This document shows positions 34,233 through 43,778 of a stretch of 64,000 nucleotides of DNA, piece after piece (the first letter of the stretch is position 1; the number at the start of each line of letters is the position of its first letter). Source of the DNA: Streptomyces mayonensis (lineage in GTDB: Bacteria; Actinomycetota; Actinomycetes; Streptomycetales; Streptomycetaceae); NCBI RefSeq assembly GCF_018982965.1, contig NZ_JACBYP010000002.1, positions 93,720 through 157,719 of the forward strand, given 5' to 3'. The notes beneath the pieces are model-generated. The model had not been told where the DNA came from. It worked only from the letters and a program-made list of their open reading frames with translations, and ran no database searches. The position numbers were made by a program, and so were the translations under genes.

Positions 34233-35837
34233 GTGGCAGCCCCCACCCCGCACTGCACCGACGACTGGTGGCGCGACGCCGTCATCTACCAGGTGTATCC
34301 CCGCAGTTTCGCCGACGGGAACGGCGACGGCACCGGTGACCTCGCGGGGGTCCGGGCGAGTCTGCCCTACCTCGCCGAACTCGGCGTCGACGCCGTCTGG
34401 TTCACCCCCTGGTACGTCTCCCCGCTCGTCGACGGCGGCTACGACGTCGCCGACTACCGCACCGTCGACCCGGCCTTCGGCACCCTGGGCGAGGCCGAGA
34501 AGCTGATCGCGGAGGCCCGGGAGCTGGGCATCCGCACCATCGTCGACATCGTCCCCAACCACGTCTCCGACCAGCACGCCTGGTTCCGGGCGGCGCTGGC
34601 GGCCGGTCCGGGCAGCGCGGAGCGGGAGCGCTTCCACTTCCGTCCCGGCCGCGGCGAGCACGGGGAACTGCCGCCCAACAACTGGCCGTCCCAGTTCTCC
34701 GGCCGCACCTGGACCAGGGTCCCGGACGGCGAGTGGTACCTGCACCTGTTCACGCCGGAGCAGCCCGACCTCAACTGGGCCCACCCCGAGGTGCGCCGGG
34801 AGCACGAGGACGTGCTGCGGTTCTGGTTCGAGCGCGGGGTGGCGGGGGTGCGCATCGACTCCGCGGCGCTCCTCGCGAAGGACCCGGCGCTCGCGGACTT
34901 CGAGGAGGGCGTCGACCCCCACCCGTACATCGACCAGGACGAGCTGCACGACATCTACCGCTCCTGGCGCGCCGTCGCCGACGCGTACGGGGGTGTCTTC
35001 GTGGGCGAGGTGTGGCTGCCGGACGCCGAGCGCTTCGCCCGCTACCTGCGGCCCGACGAACTGCACACCGCGTTCAACTTCAACCTTCTGTCCTGCCCGT
35101 GGGAGGCCGGGCGGCTGCGCCGCACCATCGACGACACCCTGGCGGAGCACGCGCCGGTGGGCGCCCCGGCCACGTGGGTGCTCTGCAACCACGACGTGAC
35201 CCGCACCGTGACCCGGTACGGCCGCGAGGACACCGGTTTCGACTTCGCGAAGAAGACCTTCGGCACCCCGACGGACCTGGCCCTGGGCACCCGCCGCGCG
35301 CGGGCCGCCGCGCTGCTGACCCTGGCCCTGCCGGGGTCGGTCTACCTGTACCAGGGGGAGGAACTCGGCCTGCCCGAGGCCGACGTGCCGCGCGAGCGGA
35401 TCCAGGACCCGATGCACTTCCGCTCCGGCGGCGTCGATCCGGGCCGGGACGGCTGCCGGGTGCCGCTGCCCTGGGTGGCGGACGCGCCGTACTGCGGTTT
35501 CGGCTCGGAGACGGAGCCGTGGCTGCCGCAGCCCGAGGGCTGGGCGGCGTACGCGGCGGACCGCCAGGGCGCGGATCCGGCGTCGATGCTCTCGCTCTAC
35601 CGGGAGGCGCTGCGGCTGCGCCGCGGCACGGACGGTTTCGGCGACGGGCCGCTGACGTGGCTGCCCGCGCCGGACGGCGTCCTGGCGTTCCGCCGGGAGG
35701 CCGGCGTGACGTGCGTGGTCAACCTGTCCCCGGAACCGGTGGAGCTGCCCGCGCACAGCACCCTGCTGCTGGCCGGCGGCCCCCTGGACGGGGACGGCCG
35801 GCTGCCGCAGGACACGGCGGTGTGGCTGCGCGTCTGA
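34233..35837 (+). CDS. GH13 alpha-glucosidase
   Basis: A 534-residue cytosolic enzyme of the oligo-alpha-glucosidase group of GH13. Region I is DIVPNH, region [11 protein letters not shown] with nucleophile Asp-209, region III VGEVW with acid/base Glu-259, and region IV NHDVTR with Asp-321. The opening [26 protein letters not shown] is diagnostic. There is no signal peptide. The start is GTG 34233 after AAAGGA. It would release glucose from the non-reducing end of imported alpha-glucooligosaccharides. As the last gene of the importer operon, it completes the pathway begun by the secreted GH87. Confidence 0.93.
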   Translation: MAAPTPHCTDDWWRDAVIYQVYPRSFADGNGDGTGDLAGVRASLPYLAELGVDAVWFTPWYVSPLVDGGYDVADYRTVDPAFGTLGEAEKLIAEARELGIRTIVDIVPNHVSDQHAWFRAALAAGPGSAERERFHFRPGRGEHGELPPNNWPSQFSGRTWTRVPDGEWYLHLFTPEQPDLNWAHPEVRREHEDVLRFWFERGVAGVRIDSAALLAKDPALADFEEGVDPHPYIDQDELHDIYRSWRAVADAYGGVFVGEVWLPDAERFARYLRPDELHTAFNFNLLSCPWEAGRLRRTIDDTLAEHAPVGAPATWVLCNHDVTRTVTRYGREDTGFDFAKKTFGTPTDLALGTRRARAAALLTLALPGSVYLYQGEELGLPEADVPRERIQDPMHFRSGGVDPGRDGCRVPLPWVADAPYCGFGSETEPWLPQPEGWAAYAADRQGADPASMLSLYREALRLRRGTDGFGDGPLTWLPAPDGVLAFRREAGVTCVVNLSPEPVELPAHSTLLLAGGPLDGDGRLPQDTAVWLRV

Positions 35838-35949
35838 GGCCGCCCCCGGCGGGCCCCCGTTCCGGCGGGCCCGCCGGTCGCGGGTGCGCCGTCGCCGGTC
35901 TCCGTGGGAAGGGGCAGAATCGGACAGAGGCCGTGGGAGGAGGCGACGC

Positions 35950-37713
35950 GTGCGGGAACGACCGTGGCTGCGCGGGGCCGACCGTTCTCCCGGTGTGCTC
36001 GGCAACCGCCGCCGGGCGCTGAAGTCGGCCCTGCGGCCGGTCACCGAGGCGGTCCGCGCCCGGCGGCGGCTCGCGTGGCTGAACGAGGCCGGGATGCGCA
36101 TCGGGACGACCCTGGACCTGAGGCGCACGGCCGAGGAGTTGGCCGGCTTCACGGTGCCGGAACTGGCCGACGGCTGTGCGGTGGACCTGCTGGAGTCGGT
36201 GGTCCGCTTCCAGGACGGGGACGGTCCGGAGCCGGACTCGGGTGCCCCGGAGCTCAGGGCCATGGCGGTCTCCGAGGTTCCGGGGCTCGACCTGCTGCCC
36301 GACCCGGTCGGTGACCTGTCCGTGTACACGCCGGACCGGCTGGTGCGCACATGTCTGACCACGCGGAAACCGGTGCTGGTCGCCCGGATGGAGCCCTCCG
36401 ACTTCGCCGCCGTCGCACCCACGGCCGAGGGGGCGGAGCGCATGCGCGTCGCGGGCGTGCACTCGTACCTGGCGGTGCCGTTGATCGCCCGCGGGGTGCT
36501 GCTGGGCCTGGCCGACTTCGTCCGGGCCGGCACGCGCACCCCCTTCACCGGGGCCGACGTCTCCCTGGTCATGGAACTGGCCTCCAGGGCGGCCGTCCAC
36601 ATCGACAACGCCCGTCTGTACGGGCGCGAGCGCGAGCACGTCGTCACGCTCCAGCGGGCCCTGCTCCCCCGGTCGAGCCCCGGCACTCCCGGCCTGGACG
36701 TGGCCTCGTGCTACGCCCCGGCGCCCGATCCGGCCGCCGTGGGCGGCGACTGGTTCGACGTGGTGGCACTGCCCGGCGGCCGTACCGCGCTGATGGTGGG
36801 CGACGTGATGGGGCGCGGTCTGGCCGCGGCCGCGACCATGGGCCGGCTGCGCACGGTGGCCCGCACCCTGATGGCGCTCGACATCGCTCCCGAGCGGCTG
36901 CTGGCGCGGCTGGACCTGGCCGCCCGCGACCTGGAGGAGGACCAGTTCGCCACCTGTCTGTGCGCGGTCCACGACCCGTACGGCGGCACGTTCCGCATCG
37001 CCAGTGCCGGCCATCCGCCGCCGCTGCTGACCGGCCCCGAGGGCGGCGCCTCGTTCCTCGATGTGCCCACCGGGGCGCCGCTGGGTGCCGGGGTCATCCC
37101 GTACGACCCGGTGGAGTGGTCCGTGCCCGTGCGGAGCCGGCTGACGCTGTTCACGGACGGGCTGGTCAGGTCCCGCACCGCCGACCTGGACGAGCGGCTG
37201 GAGCGGCTGCGCGACGCGGTGGGCGGCGGCGTGCCCGACGGTGACGCGGGCTGCCGGGCGGTCGTCGAGCGGGTCGACGGCGACCGGTCCGACGACGCGA
37301 TCGTGCTGATGGCGTACGCCCGGCCGCTCGGCCCGGACTGCGACGTCCGGGTGCAGAGGCTGCCGCCGGACGGCACGGCCGCCGGGCAGGCCCGCGCCGC
37401 GGTGCGCGAGCAGCTGCCGCGGTGGGGGCTGGAGGAGCTGGTCGACACGACCGAGCTGGTGGTCAGCGAGCTGGTCGGCAACGCCCTGCGGTACGGGGGC
37501 GCCCCCGGGGAGCTTCGGCTGCTGCGGCACGAGCGGCTCTCGGTGGAGGTCTCGGACTCCGGTCCCGACCTGCCGCAGATCCAGCACGCCGATGTGAGCG
37601 ACGAGAGCGGACGCGGCCTCCAGCTGATCAACATGATGTGCCGGGGCTGGGGTTCGTGCCGCACCCCAGCCGGCAAGGTCGTCTGGGCGGAACAGGACCT
37701 GCCGCGCCGGTAG
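35950..37713 (+). CDS. GAF-SpoIIE phosphatase-GHKL regulator
   Basis: A 587-residue signalling protein. The GAF domain is at about 50-215 ([31 protein letters not shown] ... HIDNARLY). The PP2C/SpoIIE phosphatase is at about 230-440 ([59 protein letters not shown]) with the metal-binding Asp residues. A C-terminal GHKL ATPase is at about 460-580 ([30 protein letters not shown]). Such fusions both dephosphorylate anti-anti-sigma factors and bind sigma or anti-sigma proteins, so they tune stress or developmental sigma factors. GTG 35950 follows GGAGGAGG; the in-frame ATG at 35884 lacks a site. It stands alone, convergent with the ABC exporter gene. Confidence 0.9.
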   Translation: MRERPWLRGADRSPGVLGNRRRALKSALRPVTEAVRARRRLAWLNEAGMRIGTTLDLRRTAEELAGFTVPELADGCAVDLLESVVRFQDGDGPEPDSGAPELRAMAVSEVPGLDLLPDPVGDLSVYTPDRLVRTCLTTRKPVLVARMEPSDFAAVAPTAEGAERMRVAGVHSYLAVPLIARGVLLGLADFVRAGTRTPFTGADVSLVMELASRAAVHIDNARLYGREREHVVTLQRALLPRSSPGTPGLDVASCYAPAPDPAAVGGDWFDVVALPGGRTALMVGDVMGRGLAAAATMGRLRTVARTLMALDIAPERLLARLDLAARDLEEDQFATCLCAVHDPYGGTFRIASAGHPPPLLTGPEGGASFLDVPTGAPLGAGVIPYDPVEWSVPVRSRLTLFTDGLVRSRTADLDERLERLRDAVGGGVPDGDAGCRAVVERVDGDRSDDAIVLMAYARPLGPDCDVRVQRLPPDGTAAGQARAAVREQLPRWGLEELVDTTELVVSELVGNALRYGGAPGELRLLRHERLSVEVSDSGPDLPQIQHADVSDESGRGLQLINMMCRGWGSCRTPAGKVVWAEQDLPRR

Positions 37714-37810
37714 GAGGCCCCGGGCGGCGGGGTCGCGGCACCCTCTGCGCGGCCCTGTCCGCCGTCCTGCGCGGCCTCGTCCTGCGGCCTGCGCGGGCGG
37801 GTCCGTCGCC

Positions 37811-39691
37811 CTACGCGGCCTTGTCCATCGCCGGGCGTTCGAAGCGGGTGCGGTGGAGCTGGGCGTAGCGGCCGTCGGCGGCCACGAGTTCGTCGTGCGT
37901 GCCCCGTTCCACGATGCGCCCGGCCTCGACCACCAGGATCTGGTCGGCGGCGCGGACCGTGGAGAGCCGGTGGGCGATCACCAGGGCCGTCCTGCCCTCC
38001 AGGGCCTCGGTGAGCGCCTCCTGGACGGCTGCCTCGGAGGTGTTGTCGAGGTGGGCGGTGGCCTCGTCGAGGATGACGACGCGCTGGCGGGCCAGGAGCA
38101 GCCGGGCGATGGTCATCCGCTGGCGCTCCCCGCCGGAGAGCCGGTAGCCGCGCTCGCCGACCACGGTGTCCAGGCCGTCGGGCAGGGACCGTACGAGGTC
38201 CGCGAGGCGGGCGCGGTCCAGCGCGGCCCAGAGCTCGTCCTCGGCGGCGTCGGGGCGGGCGAGGAGCAGGTTGGCCCGGACGGTGTCGTGGAAGAGGTGG
38301 CCGTCCTGGGTGACCATGCCGACGGTGTCGCGCAGCGAGCGGGCGCTGAGGTCGCGGACGTCGACGCCGCCGACGCGCACGGTGCCGCCGTCGGTGTCGT
38401 ACAGGCGCGGCAGCAGGGCGGCGACGGTGGACTTGCCGGCGCCGGAGGAGCCGACGAGCGCGACGGTCTGGCCGGGTTCGGCGCGGAAGGAGAGACCGTG
38501 CAGGACCTCTTCGCCGCCGCGTGTGTCGAGGGTGGCGACCTCTTCGAGGGAGGCCAGGGAGACCTTGTCGGCGGACGGGTAGCCGAAGCGGACGTCGTCG
38601 AACTCGACGGAGACCGGGCCGTCGGGGACGGTGCGGGCGTCGGGCCTCTCTGCGACGAGCGGGCGCAGGTCGAGGACCTCGAAGACCCGCTCGAAGCTGA
38701 CCAGGGCGCTCATGACCTCGACGCGGGCCCCGGCGAGCGCGGTCAGCGGGGCGTACATGCGGGTCAGCAGCATGGCCAGGGCCACGACGGCGCCCGCGTC
38801 CAGGCTTCCGCGCAGGGCGAGGAAGCCGCCGAGGCCGTAGACGAGGGCCAGGGCCAGGGCGGAGACCAGGGTGAGCGCGGTGATGAAGGCCGCCTGCGCG
38901 GTGGCGGTGCGTACGCCGATGCCGGCGACGCGGCGGGCTCGGTCGGCGAACTCCGCCGACTCGTCCTCCGGGCGGCCGAACAGCTTGATCAGCGTGGCGC
39001 CGGGCGCGGAGAAGCGCTCGGTCATACGGGTGCCCATGGCGGCGTTGAGGGCGGCGGCCTCGCGCTGCATGCCGGCCATCCGGCGGCCCATGCGCCGGGC
39101 CGGGAACACGAACACCGGCAGCAGCGCCAGGGAGAGCAGGGTGATCTGCCAGCTGAGGGTGAGCATGACGGCGAGCGTGAGCACCAGCGTCACCAGGTTG
39201 CTGACCACGCCGGACAGGGTGTTGCTGAAGGCGCGCTGGGCGCCGATGACGTCGTTGTTGAGACGGGAGACCAGCGCGCCCGTACGAGTACGTGTGAAGA
39301 ACGCGACCGGCATGCGCTGCACATGATCGAAGACGGCGGTCCGCAGGTCCAGGATGAGTCCCTCCCCGAGCGTCGCGGAGAGCCTGCGGGACAGGATGCC
39401 GAGCACCGCCTCCGCGACGGCGATGAGCGCGATGAGCAGGGCGAGGCGTACGACGGTGCCCTCGTCGTCGCCAGACACGATCGCGTCCACGACGCGTCCG
39501 GCCAGGACGGGGGTGGCGACGGCGAGCAGTGCGGTCACCACCCCGAGCAGCACGAAGCGCACGATGCGGGGGCGGTGGGGGCGGGCGAACGCGCCGATGC
39601 GGCGCAGCGTCGCGCGGGTGAGGGGACGGCGTTCCTGCTCGGCGTACATGACGTCGCGCAGCTGGGTCCAGGCTGTGGTCTCCATGCTCAT
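37811..39691 (-). CDS. ABC exporter half-transporter (SoxR regulon type)
   Basis: A 626-residue fused TMD-NBD exporter. Six helices span about 35-330. The NBD has Walker A GSSGAGKST, Q-loop VTQDGHLF, signature LSGGERQ, Walker B VVILDEATAHLD and H-loop IAHRLS. It works as a homo- or heterodimer for drug or pigment efflux. Directly upstream lies a SoxR-type operator within a 19-bp-spaced promoter; S. coelicolor SCO7008, an ABC exporter induced by redox-active actinorhodin through SoxR, looks like the orthologue (from memory). The predicted transcript start falls within a base or two of the ATG at 39691, so the mRNA may be leaderless; a second in-frame ATG is at 39685. Confidence 0.93.
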   Translation of the reverse strand: MSMETTAWTQLRDVMYAEQERRPLTRATLRRIGAFARPHRPRIVRFVLLGVVTALLAVATPVLAGRVVDAIVSGDDEGTVVRLALLIALIAVAEAVLGILSRRLSATLGEGLILDLRTAVFDHVQRMPVAFFTRTRTGALVSRLNNDVIGAQRAFSNTLSGVVSNLVTLVLTLAVMLTLSWQITLLSLALLPVFVFPARRMGRRMAGMQREAAALNAAMGTRMTERFSAPGATLIKLFGRPEDESAEFADRARRVAGIGVRTATAQAAFITALTLVSALALALVYGLGGFLALRGSLDAGAVVALAMLLTRMYAPLTALAGARVEVMSALVSFERVFEVLDLRPLVAERPDARTVPDGPVSVEFDDVRFGYPSADKVSLASLEEVATLDTRGGEEVLHGLSFRAEPGQTVALVGSSGAGKSTVAALLPRLYDTDGGTVRVGGVDVRDLSARSLRDTVGMVTQDGHLFHDTVRANLLLARPDAAEDELWAALDRARLADLVRSLPDGLDTVVGERGYRLSGGERQRMTIARLLLARQRVVILDEATAHLDNTSEAAVQEALTEALEGRTALVIAHRLSTVRAADQILVVEAGRIVERGTHDELVAADGRYAQLHRTRFERPAMDKAA

Positions 39692-39698
39692 GCGGGGA

Positions 39699-39729
39699 AC
39701 GCTAGAACCTCAAGCAATCTTGAGGTCAA
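39699..39729 (-). promoter_or_regulatory. SoxR box in MerR-type promoter
   Basis: ACCTCAAG-CAAT-CTTGAGGT (39707-39726) is a perfect palindrome matching the SoxR consensus CCTCAAG-N4-CTTGAGG. It lies between -35 TTGACC (39724-39729) and -10 TAGCGT (39699-39704), read on the minus strand with a 19-bp spacer. That over-long spacer is the hallmark of promoters that MerR-family activators untwist. Confidence 0.88.
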
Positions 39730-39811
39730 GGCGGCGTGGCCGGCGGCCCGTAAGACCGAGTCCGCGCGTCGGCCATCCGTAGTTGGCGCGGCTCGGGGAA
39801 TCTCTTGTGGT

Positions 39812-40780
39812 GTGACGACAGCGGTACGACTCGCCGAGAAGCCACCGACGCGCCGGTTCCCGGTCCGCCGGGTCCTGTGCGTCCTTCCGCTGCTGCTGGT
39901 CGCCGTGGTCGCGGTGCAGCACCGGTCCGTGCTGGCCGAGGGCTTCGGCCATCTCGCGACGGCCCGCTGGCCCTGGCTGCTGGCCGCGGCGGGCGCGACC
40001 TGTCTGACCTGGGTCGCCGCCGCCTGTACCCGGCAGGGGGCGGTGGTGGAGCGGCTGCCCCGGCGGCGGCTGCTCGCGACGCAGTTCGCCGCGGGCGCGG
40101 CCAACCACCTGCTGCCGACGGGGCTGGGCGCGAGCGCGGTCAACCTGCGGTTCATGACGGTGTGCGGGCTGCCGCTCGCGCGTTCCTCGGCCGCCCTCGC
40201 GCTGTACCTGCTGGCGGAGAGCGTCGGCCGCGTGGCCCTGCTGGGCGCCCTGCTGATGGCGTTCCCGGGCACGCTGCGGCTGGGCGCGCTGCTGCCCGAG
40301 GGTGCGGTGGGGCCGCTGCTGGTCGTCGCGGGCGCCGTGCCGGCGGTGGCGGCGGGCGTGCTCGCGCTGGTGCCCCGGCTGCGCGCCGCGGTGGCCTCCT
40401 TCCTGCGGACGGCGCTCGGCGAGGCCCGCTCGGTGCACGGGCGCCCGGCGCGTGCGCTGGCGCTGTGGGGCGGCGCGTTGGCGTTTCCCGCATTGCAGGC
40501 CTCGGCGCTGGTGCTGGTGGGGCGGTCACTGGGGCTGCCGGTGCCGACCGCGCACATGGCGGTGGCGTACCTGGCGGCGACGGTCGCGGTGGCGCTGGTG
40601 CCCACCCCCGGGGGCATCGGCTCGGTGGAAGCGGCGCTGGTCGTGGCCCTGGTCGCGGCCGGCGGACCGGCGGCCGTCGCCACGGCGGTGGTACTGGCGT
40701 TCAGACTGCTGACGGTGTGGCTGCCCCTGCTCCCGGGGGCACTGACGCTGGCGGCACTGGTACGGATGCGGGTGATCTGA
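39812..40780 (+). CDS. LPG-synthase-TM/UPF0104 membrane protein
   Basis: A 322-residue membrane protein with about eight hydrophobic helices. The family signature regions are QFAAGAANHLLPTGLGASAVNLRFM and VALVPTPGGIGSVEAALV, as in the lysylphosphatidylglycerol-synthetase transmembrane (flippase-like) superfamily. It has no soluble catalytic domain. Members flip or anchor lipids, and some are glycosyl-lipid transporters; the substrate is unknown here. The start is GTG 39812; the Shine-Dalgarno is weak. It is divergent from the ABC exporter, and the SoxR promoter is about 85 bases upstream, but nothing shows that SoxR controls this side. Confidence 0.82.
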   Translation: MTTAVRLAEKPPTRRFPVRRVLCVLPLLLVAVVAVQHRSVLAEGFGHLATARWPWLLAAAGATCLTWVAAACTRQGAVVERLPRRRLLATQFAAGAANHLLPTGLGASAVNLRFMTVCGLPLARSSAALALYLLAESVGRVALLGALLMAFPGTLRLGALLPEGAVGPLLVVAGAVPAVAAGVLALVPRLRAAVASFLRTALGEARSVHGRPARALALWGGALAFPALQASALVLVGRSLGLPVPTAHMAVAYLAATVAVALVPTPGGIGSVEAALVVALVAAGGPAAVATAVVLAFRLLTVWLPLLPGALTLAALVRMRVI

Positions 40781-41130
40781 GGGCGGAGCGCGCCCCGCCC
40801 TCCGCGGGCGCGGGGCCGTCCAGCTCCTGTTCCGGGGGCTCGGGGCGGGGGCTGCTCCGGGTGCAGGCAGGGGCCTTCCCCGGACGCCGGGCAGGTCTCC
40901 GTTCCGGCCGCCGGCTGGGGCCCGTTCCGGGCGCGAGGCAGGCGTCTCCTCCCGGCACGGGGCAGGGGCCCGCTCCCACCGGGAAGCACGGCGCAGAGAC
41001 AGGAGCCCGCTCAAGCCGCGAGGCAGGGCCTCTCCTCCCGGCACGGAGACAGGAGCCCGCTCCGGCCGCGAGGCAGAAGCCTCTTCCGGGCGTGGGGCAA
41101 GTCCCGCTCGGGCGCCGGGCAGGGGCCCGC
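40781..41130. repeat. Degenerate GC-rich tandem repeats
   Basis: A 350-base gap between convergent genes with no coding evidence. It is built from decayed repeats of a motif like GAGACAGGAGCCCGCTC plus GCGAGGCAG. The clearest pair is a 50-bp tandem duplication starting at 40996 and 41046; related copies recur at about 40933 and 41110. Confidence 0.6.
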
Positions 41131-42360
41131 TCAGGCCAGTGCGACGTGCACCGGTCCGCCGGCGGGGTCGACGCGGTGGGTCCAGCGGGGTGTCAGGGTC
41201 AGCGGCCGGTGGGGAACGGCGGTGGCGAGGGGGAGCCGCTGCCGGTGCAGCGGGCGGCCGTCCTGGGTGACGTACAGGGACGGGCGGCTCAGCGGGATCG
41301 CCGTGCGCAGGACGTACGGGAGGCGGTCGGACGGGGTGACGCGGTTGGGGGCGATGCGGAGCAGGGGCGGGGAGGCCAGGAGGGGGACGCCGGTGGGCCA
41401 GTGCGCGCGCCCGGTACCGCCCTCGGCGAGCCAGTCGCGTACGGCGCGGGCCGCGTGCGCGCCCTCGCGGCCGGCCGTCGCCGCGCTCTCTGCGGCGTGC
41501 AGCACGCTGCCGGCCGCGAAGACGCCGGGCCGCGAGGTGCGCAGGGCGCCGTCGACGGCGGGGCCGCGGGTGCCGGGGTCCAGGGACAGCGCGCCGTGCC
41601 GGGCGAGTTCGTGGTCGGGCACGAAGTCACCGGTGAACACGACGGTGTCGCAGGGCAGCGTGGCGGTACGGCCGTCGCGGTGGCGCACCCGCACTCCCGA
41701 GAGGAGTCCGCGGCCGAGGAGTTCGGTGACCGAGGTGCCGGTGAGGACCGGGGTGCGGTGCCGCAGGCGGGCCTGCAGGGTGCGCGCGGCGGGGGCCGGT
41801 GCCCGGGGCAGGTCCGTGACGAGGGCGACCACCTCGGCCCCGGCGGCCCGTACGGTGTCGGCGGCGGCGTGGGAGACGGCCTCGGCGCCGACGACCACGG
41901 CACGGGTGCCGATGCGCTGCCCGTACAGGTGGACGGCCTGTTGGAGTTCGCCGGTGGTGTAGACGCCGTCGGGGCGGGTGCCGGGGACGAGGCGGGCGGC
42001 GCGGGGGCGTTCACGGGCGCCGGTGGCCAGGACCACCGCCCGCGCGGCGAGGGTCTCGGCGCCCCGCGGTCCGACGGTGGCGAGGGCGAGGGGGCCCGTC
42101 CAGTCGAGCGCTGTGACACCGGTGCGCACCTCGGCCCCCGCGCCCACGGCGGCTTCCGTGAGCCGCCGTGCGTGGGCGGGGCCGGTCAGCGCGTGCGGCG
42201 GGCCGCCGAAACCCCGGTGCGCGCAGTGCCTCGGCACTCCCCCGGCCCGCTGCTCCCGCTCCAGCACCTCGACGCGCGCTCCGGCCGCAGCGAGCCGGGC
42301 CGCGGCCACGAGCCCGGCGGGGCCGGCCCCGACCACCAGGACATCGACCCGACGCGTCAT
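41131..42360 (-). CDS. FAD/NAD(P)-dependent oxidoreductase
   Basis: A 409-residue pyridine-nucleotide-disulphide-type flavoprotein. The FAD-binding GxGxxG is VDVLVVGAGPAGLVAAARLA, ARAVVLATGARERPR follows, and a second nucleotide-binding region is RIGTRAVVVGAEAVSHAA. The FAD end motif is GVFAAGSVLHAAESAA. It resembles the NADH-oxidase-like subunit encoded with GlpA/GlpO-type dehydrogenases and FGGY kinases. Its start overlaps the stop of the preceding gene by four bases; it is the last gene of a three-gene operon. It likely passes electrons from the partner dehydrogenase to NAD(P) or a quinone. Confidence 0.85.
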   Translation of the reverse strand: MTRRVDVLVVGAGPAGLVAAARLAAAGARVEVLEREQRAGGVPRHCAHRGFGGPPHALTGPAHARRLTEAAVGAGAEVRTGVTALDWTGPLALATVGPRGAETLAARAVVLATGARERPRAARLVPGTRPDGVYTTGELQQAVHLYGQRIGTRAVVVGAEAVSHAAADTVRAAGAEVVALVTDLPRAPAPAARTLQARLRHRTPVLTGTSVTELLGRGLLSGVRVRHRDGRTATLPCDTVVFTGDFVPDHELARHGALSLDPGTRGPAVDGALRTSRPGVFAAGSVLHAAESAATAGREGAHAARAVRDWLAEGGTGRAHWPTGVPLLASPPLLRIAPNRVTPSDRLPYVLRTAIPLSRPSLYVTQDGRPLHRQRLPLATAVPHRPLTLTPRWTHRVDPAGGPVHVALA

Positions 42361-43778
42361 CGCCGTGCCTCCTCTCGTCCCCGTGCCTCCTCGAACAGCG
42401 CCCGTACGGCCGCCCCGCAGTGGAACCCGCCGCAGCGGCCCGACCGGGCCCGGGTCCGGCGGCGCAGTCCCTCCAGGCTCCGGGGCGGGACCGTACCGGC
42501 GAGGGCGTCGCGGATCTCACCGCGGGAGACACGCTCGCAGTGGCAGACCAGGACGCCGTACTCCGGGTCGGCGGCGACGCGTTCGGGCTGCTGGTGGGGG
42601 CGCGGGAAGGCCTCGCCGAGGTTGGGCATGCGGACCGGTTCCGGCGGGTGCTCCGCGCCGGGGTCGAGGCCGGTGCGGGTGAGCAGGCCGGTGACGTGTT
42701 CGGCGATGGCGAGGGAGGCGGTGAGGCCGGTGGAGCGGATGCCGCCGACGGTGACGCAGCCCTGTGCGGGGTGCGCTCGGATCCGGTAGTCGTCGTGCTC
42801 GGTGGCGGCGCGCAGCCCGGCGTAGACGGCGGTGACCTCCTCGTCGAGCAGAGCGGGCAGGATGCGGCGGCCCTGTGCGCGCAGGGCGCGCAGCCCCGCT
42901 GCGGTGGACTCGGTGGCGTCCTTGTCGTCGAGGTCCTCGGCGGTGGGGCCGAGGAGGACGTTGCCGTAGACGGTGGGCGCGACCAGGACGCCCTTGCCGC
43001 GGGCGGTGGGGACCGGGAGCAGGATGTGCCGGACGAGGGCGCGGGCGAACTTGTCGTGGACGACGAGCTGGCCCCGGCGCGGGGCGACGGTGAAGTCGTC
43101 GAGTCCGAGGCTCCGGTCGAGGCGGTCGGCGTGCAGTCCGGCCGCGTTGACGAGCCGGCGGGCGTACAGGGGGCCGCGCGGGGTCGTCAGGCGGTGGACG
43201 CCGTCGTGGTGGCCGGCGTGTTCGACCGGTGTGTTCAGGTGCAGGTCGACGCCGGCGCGGACGGCCTGGGTGGCGTACGCCAGCGTGGTGGTCCAGGGGC
43301 AGACGATGCTCTCGCCGGGCACGTGGAGGGCGCCGAGCGCGCCGGGGCCGAGGTGGGGTTCGCGGGCGTAGAGGTCGGCGGGGCCGATGAGGCGGGTGTC
43401 GTGGTACGCGTTCCTTCCGGCCTTCTCGGCGAGGCGGGGCAGGGCGGCGAGCTGTTCCTCGTCCCAGGCGACGAGCAGGGCGCCGACGCGTTCCACGGGG
43501 ATGCCGGACTCGTCGGCGTACGCGGCGAGTTGCCGGGCGCCCTCGCGTACGAGCCGGGACTCCAGCGAGCCGGGCACGGCGTCAAAACCGGTGTGCAGGA
43601 TGGCGGTGTTGGCCTTGGAGGTGCCCTGCCCGACGTCGTCCCGGGACTCGGCCAGGGCGACGCGCAGGGCCGGATGGTGCGCGAGCCGCCGGGCGATCGC
43701 GCACCCGACCACCCCGGCGCCGACGATCACCACGTCGTACGGTTCGGCGGGCAGGGGTCCGGACGCGGTGACCGTCAC
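42357..43778 (-). CDS. GlpA-like FAD dehydrogenase with BFD domain
   Basis: A 473-residue protein. The N-terminal DAO fold (YDVVIVGAGVVGCAIARRLA, SKANTAILHTGFD, VNAAGLHAD) is that of glycerol-3-phosphate dehydrogenase/oxidase. From about residue 400 a bacterioferritin-associated-ferredoxin-type [2Fe-2S] domain follows (VCHCERVSRGEI ... SGRCGGFHCGAAV), with two Cys pairs. The combination is typical of GlpA and actinobacterial GlpO-like enzymes. GTG 43778 overlaps the kinase stop (GTGA) and its own stop overlaps the next start, giving tight coupling. With a glycerol-kinase-like neighbour, oxidation of glycerol-3-phosphate to dihydroxyacetone phosphate is the likely reaction. Confidence 0.87.
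   Translation of the reverse strand: MTVTASGPLPAEPYDVVIVGAGVVGCAIARRLAHHPALRVALAESRDDVGQGTSKANTAILHTGFDAVPGSLESRLVREGARQLAAYADESGIPVERVGALLVAWDEEQLAALPRLAEKAGRNAYHDTRLIGPADLYAREPHLGPGALGALHVPGESIVCPWTTTLAYATQAVRAGVDLHLNTPVEHAGHHDGVHRLTTPRGPLYARRLVNAAGLHADRLDRSLGLDDFTVAPRRGQLVVHDKFARALVRHILLPVPTARGKGVLVAPTVYGNVLLGPTAEDLDDKDATESTAAGLRALRAQGRRILPALLDEEVTAVYAGLRAATEHDDYRIRAHPAQGCVTVGGIRSTGLTASLAIAEHVTGLLTRTGLDPGAEHPPEPVRMPNLGEAFPRPHQQPERVAADPEYGVLVCHCERVSRGEIRDALAGTVPPRSLEGLRRRTRARSGRCGGFHCGAAVRALFEEARGREEARR

Noticed and set aside
40996..41095. CRISPR-like repeats
   Set aside because: Units are directly adjacent and diverged, without spacers of constant length and without cas genes.
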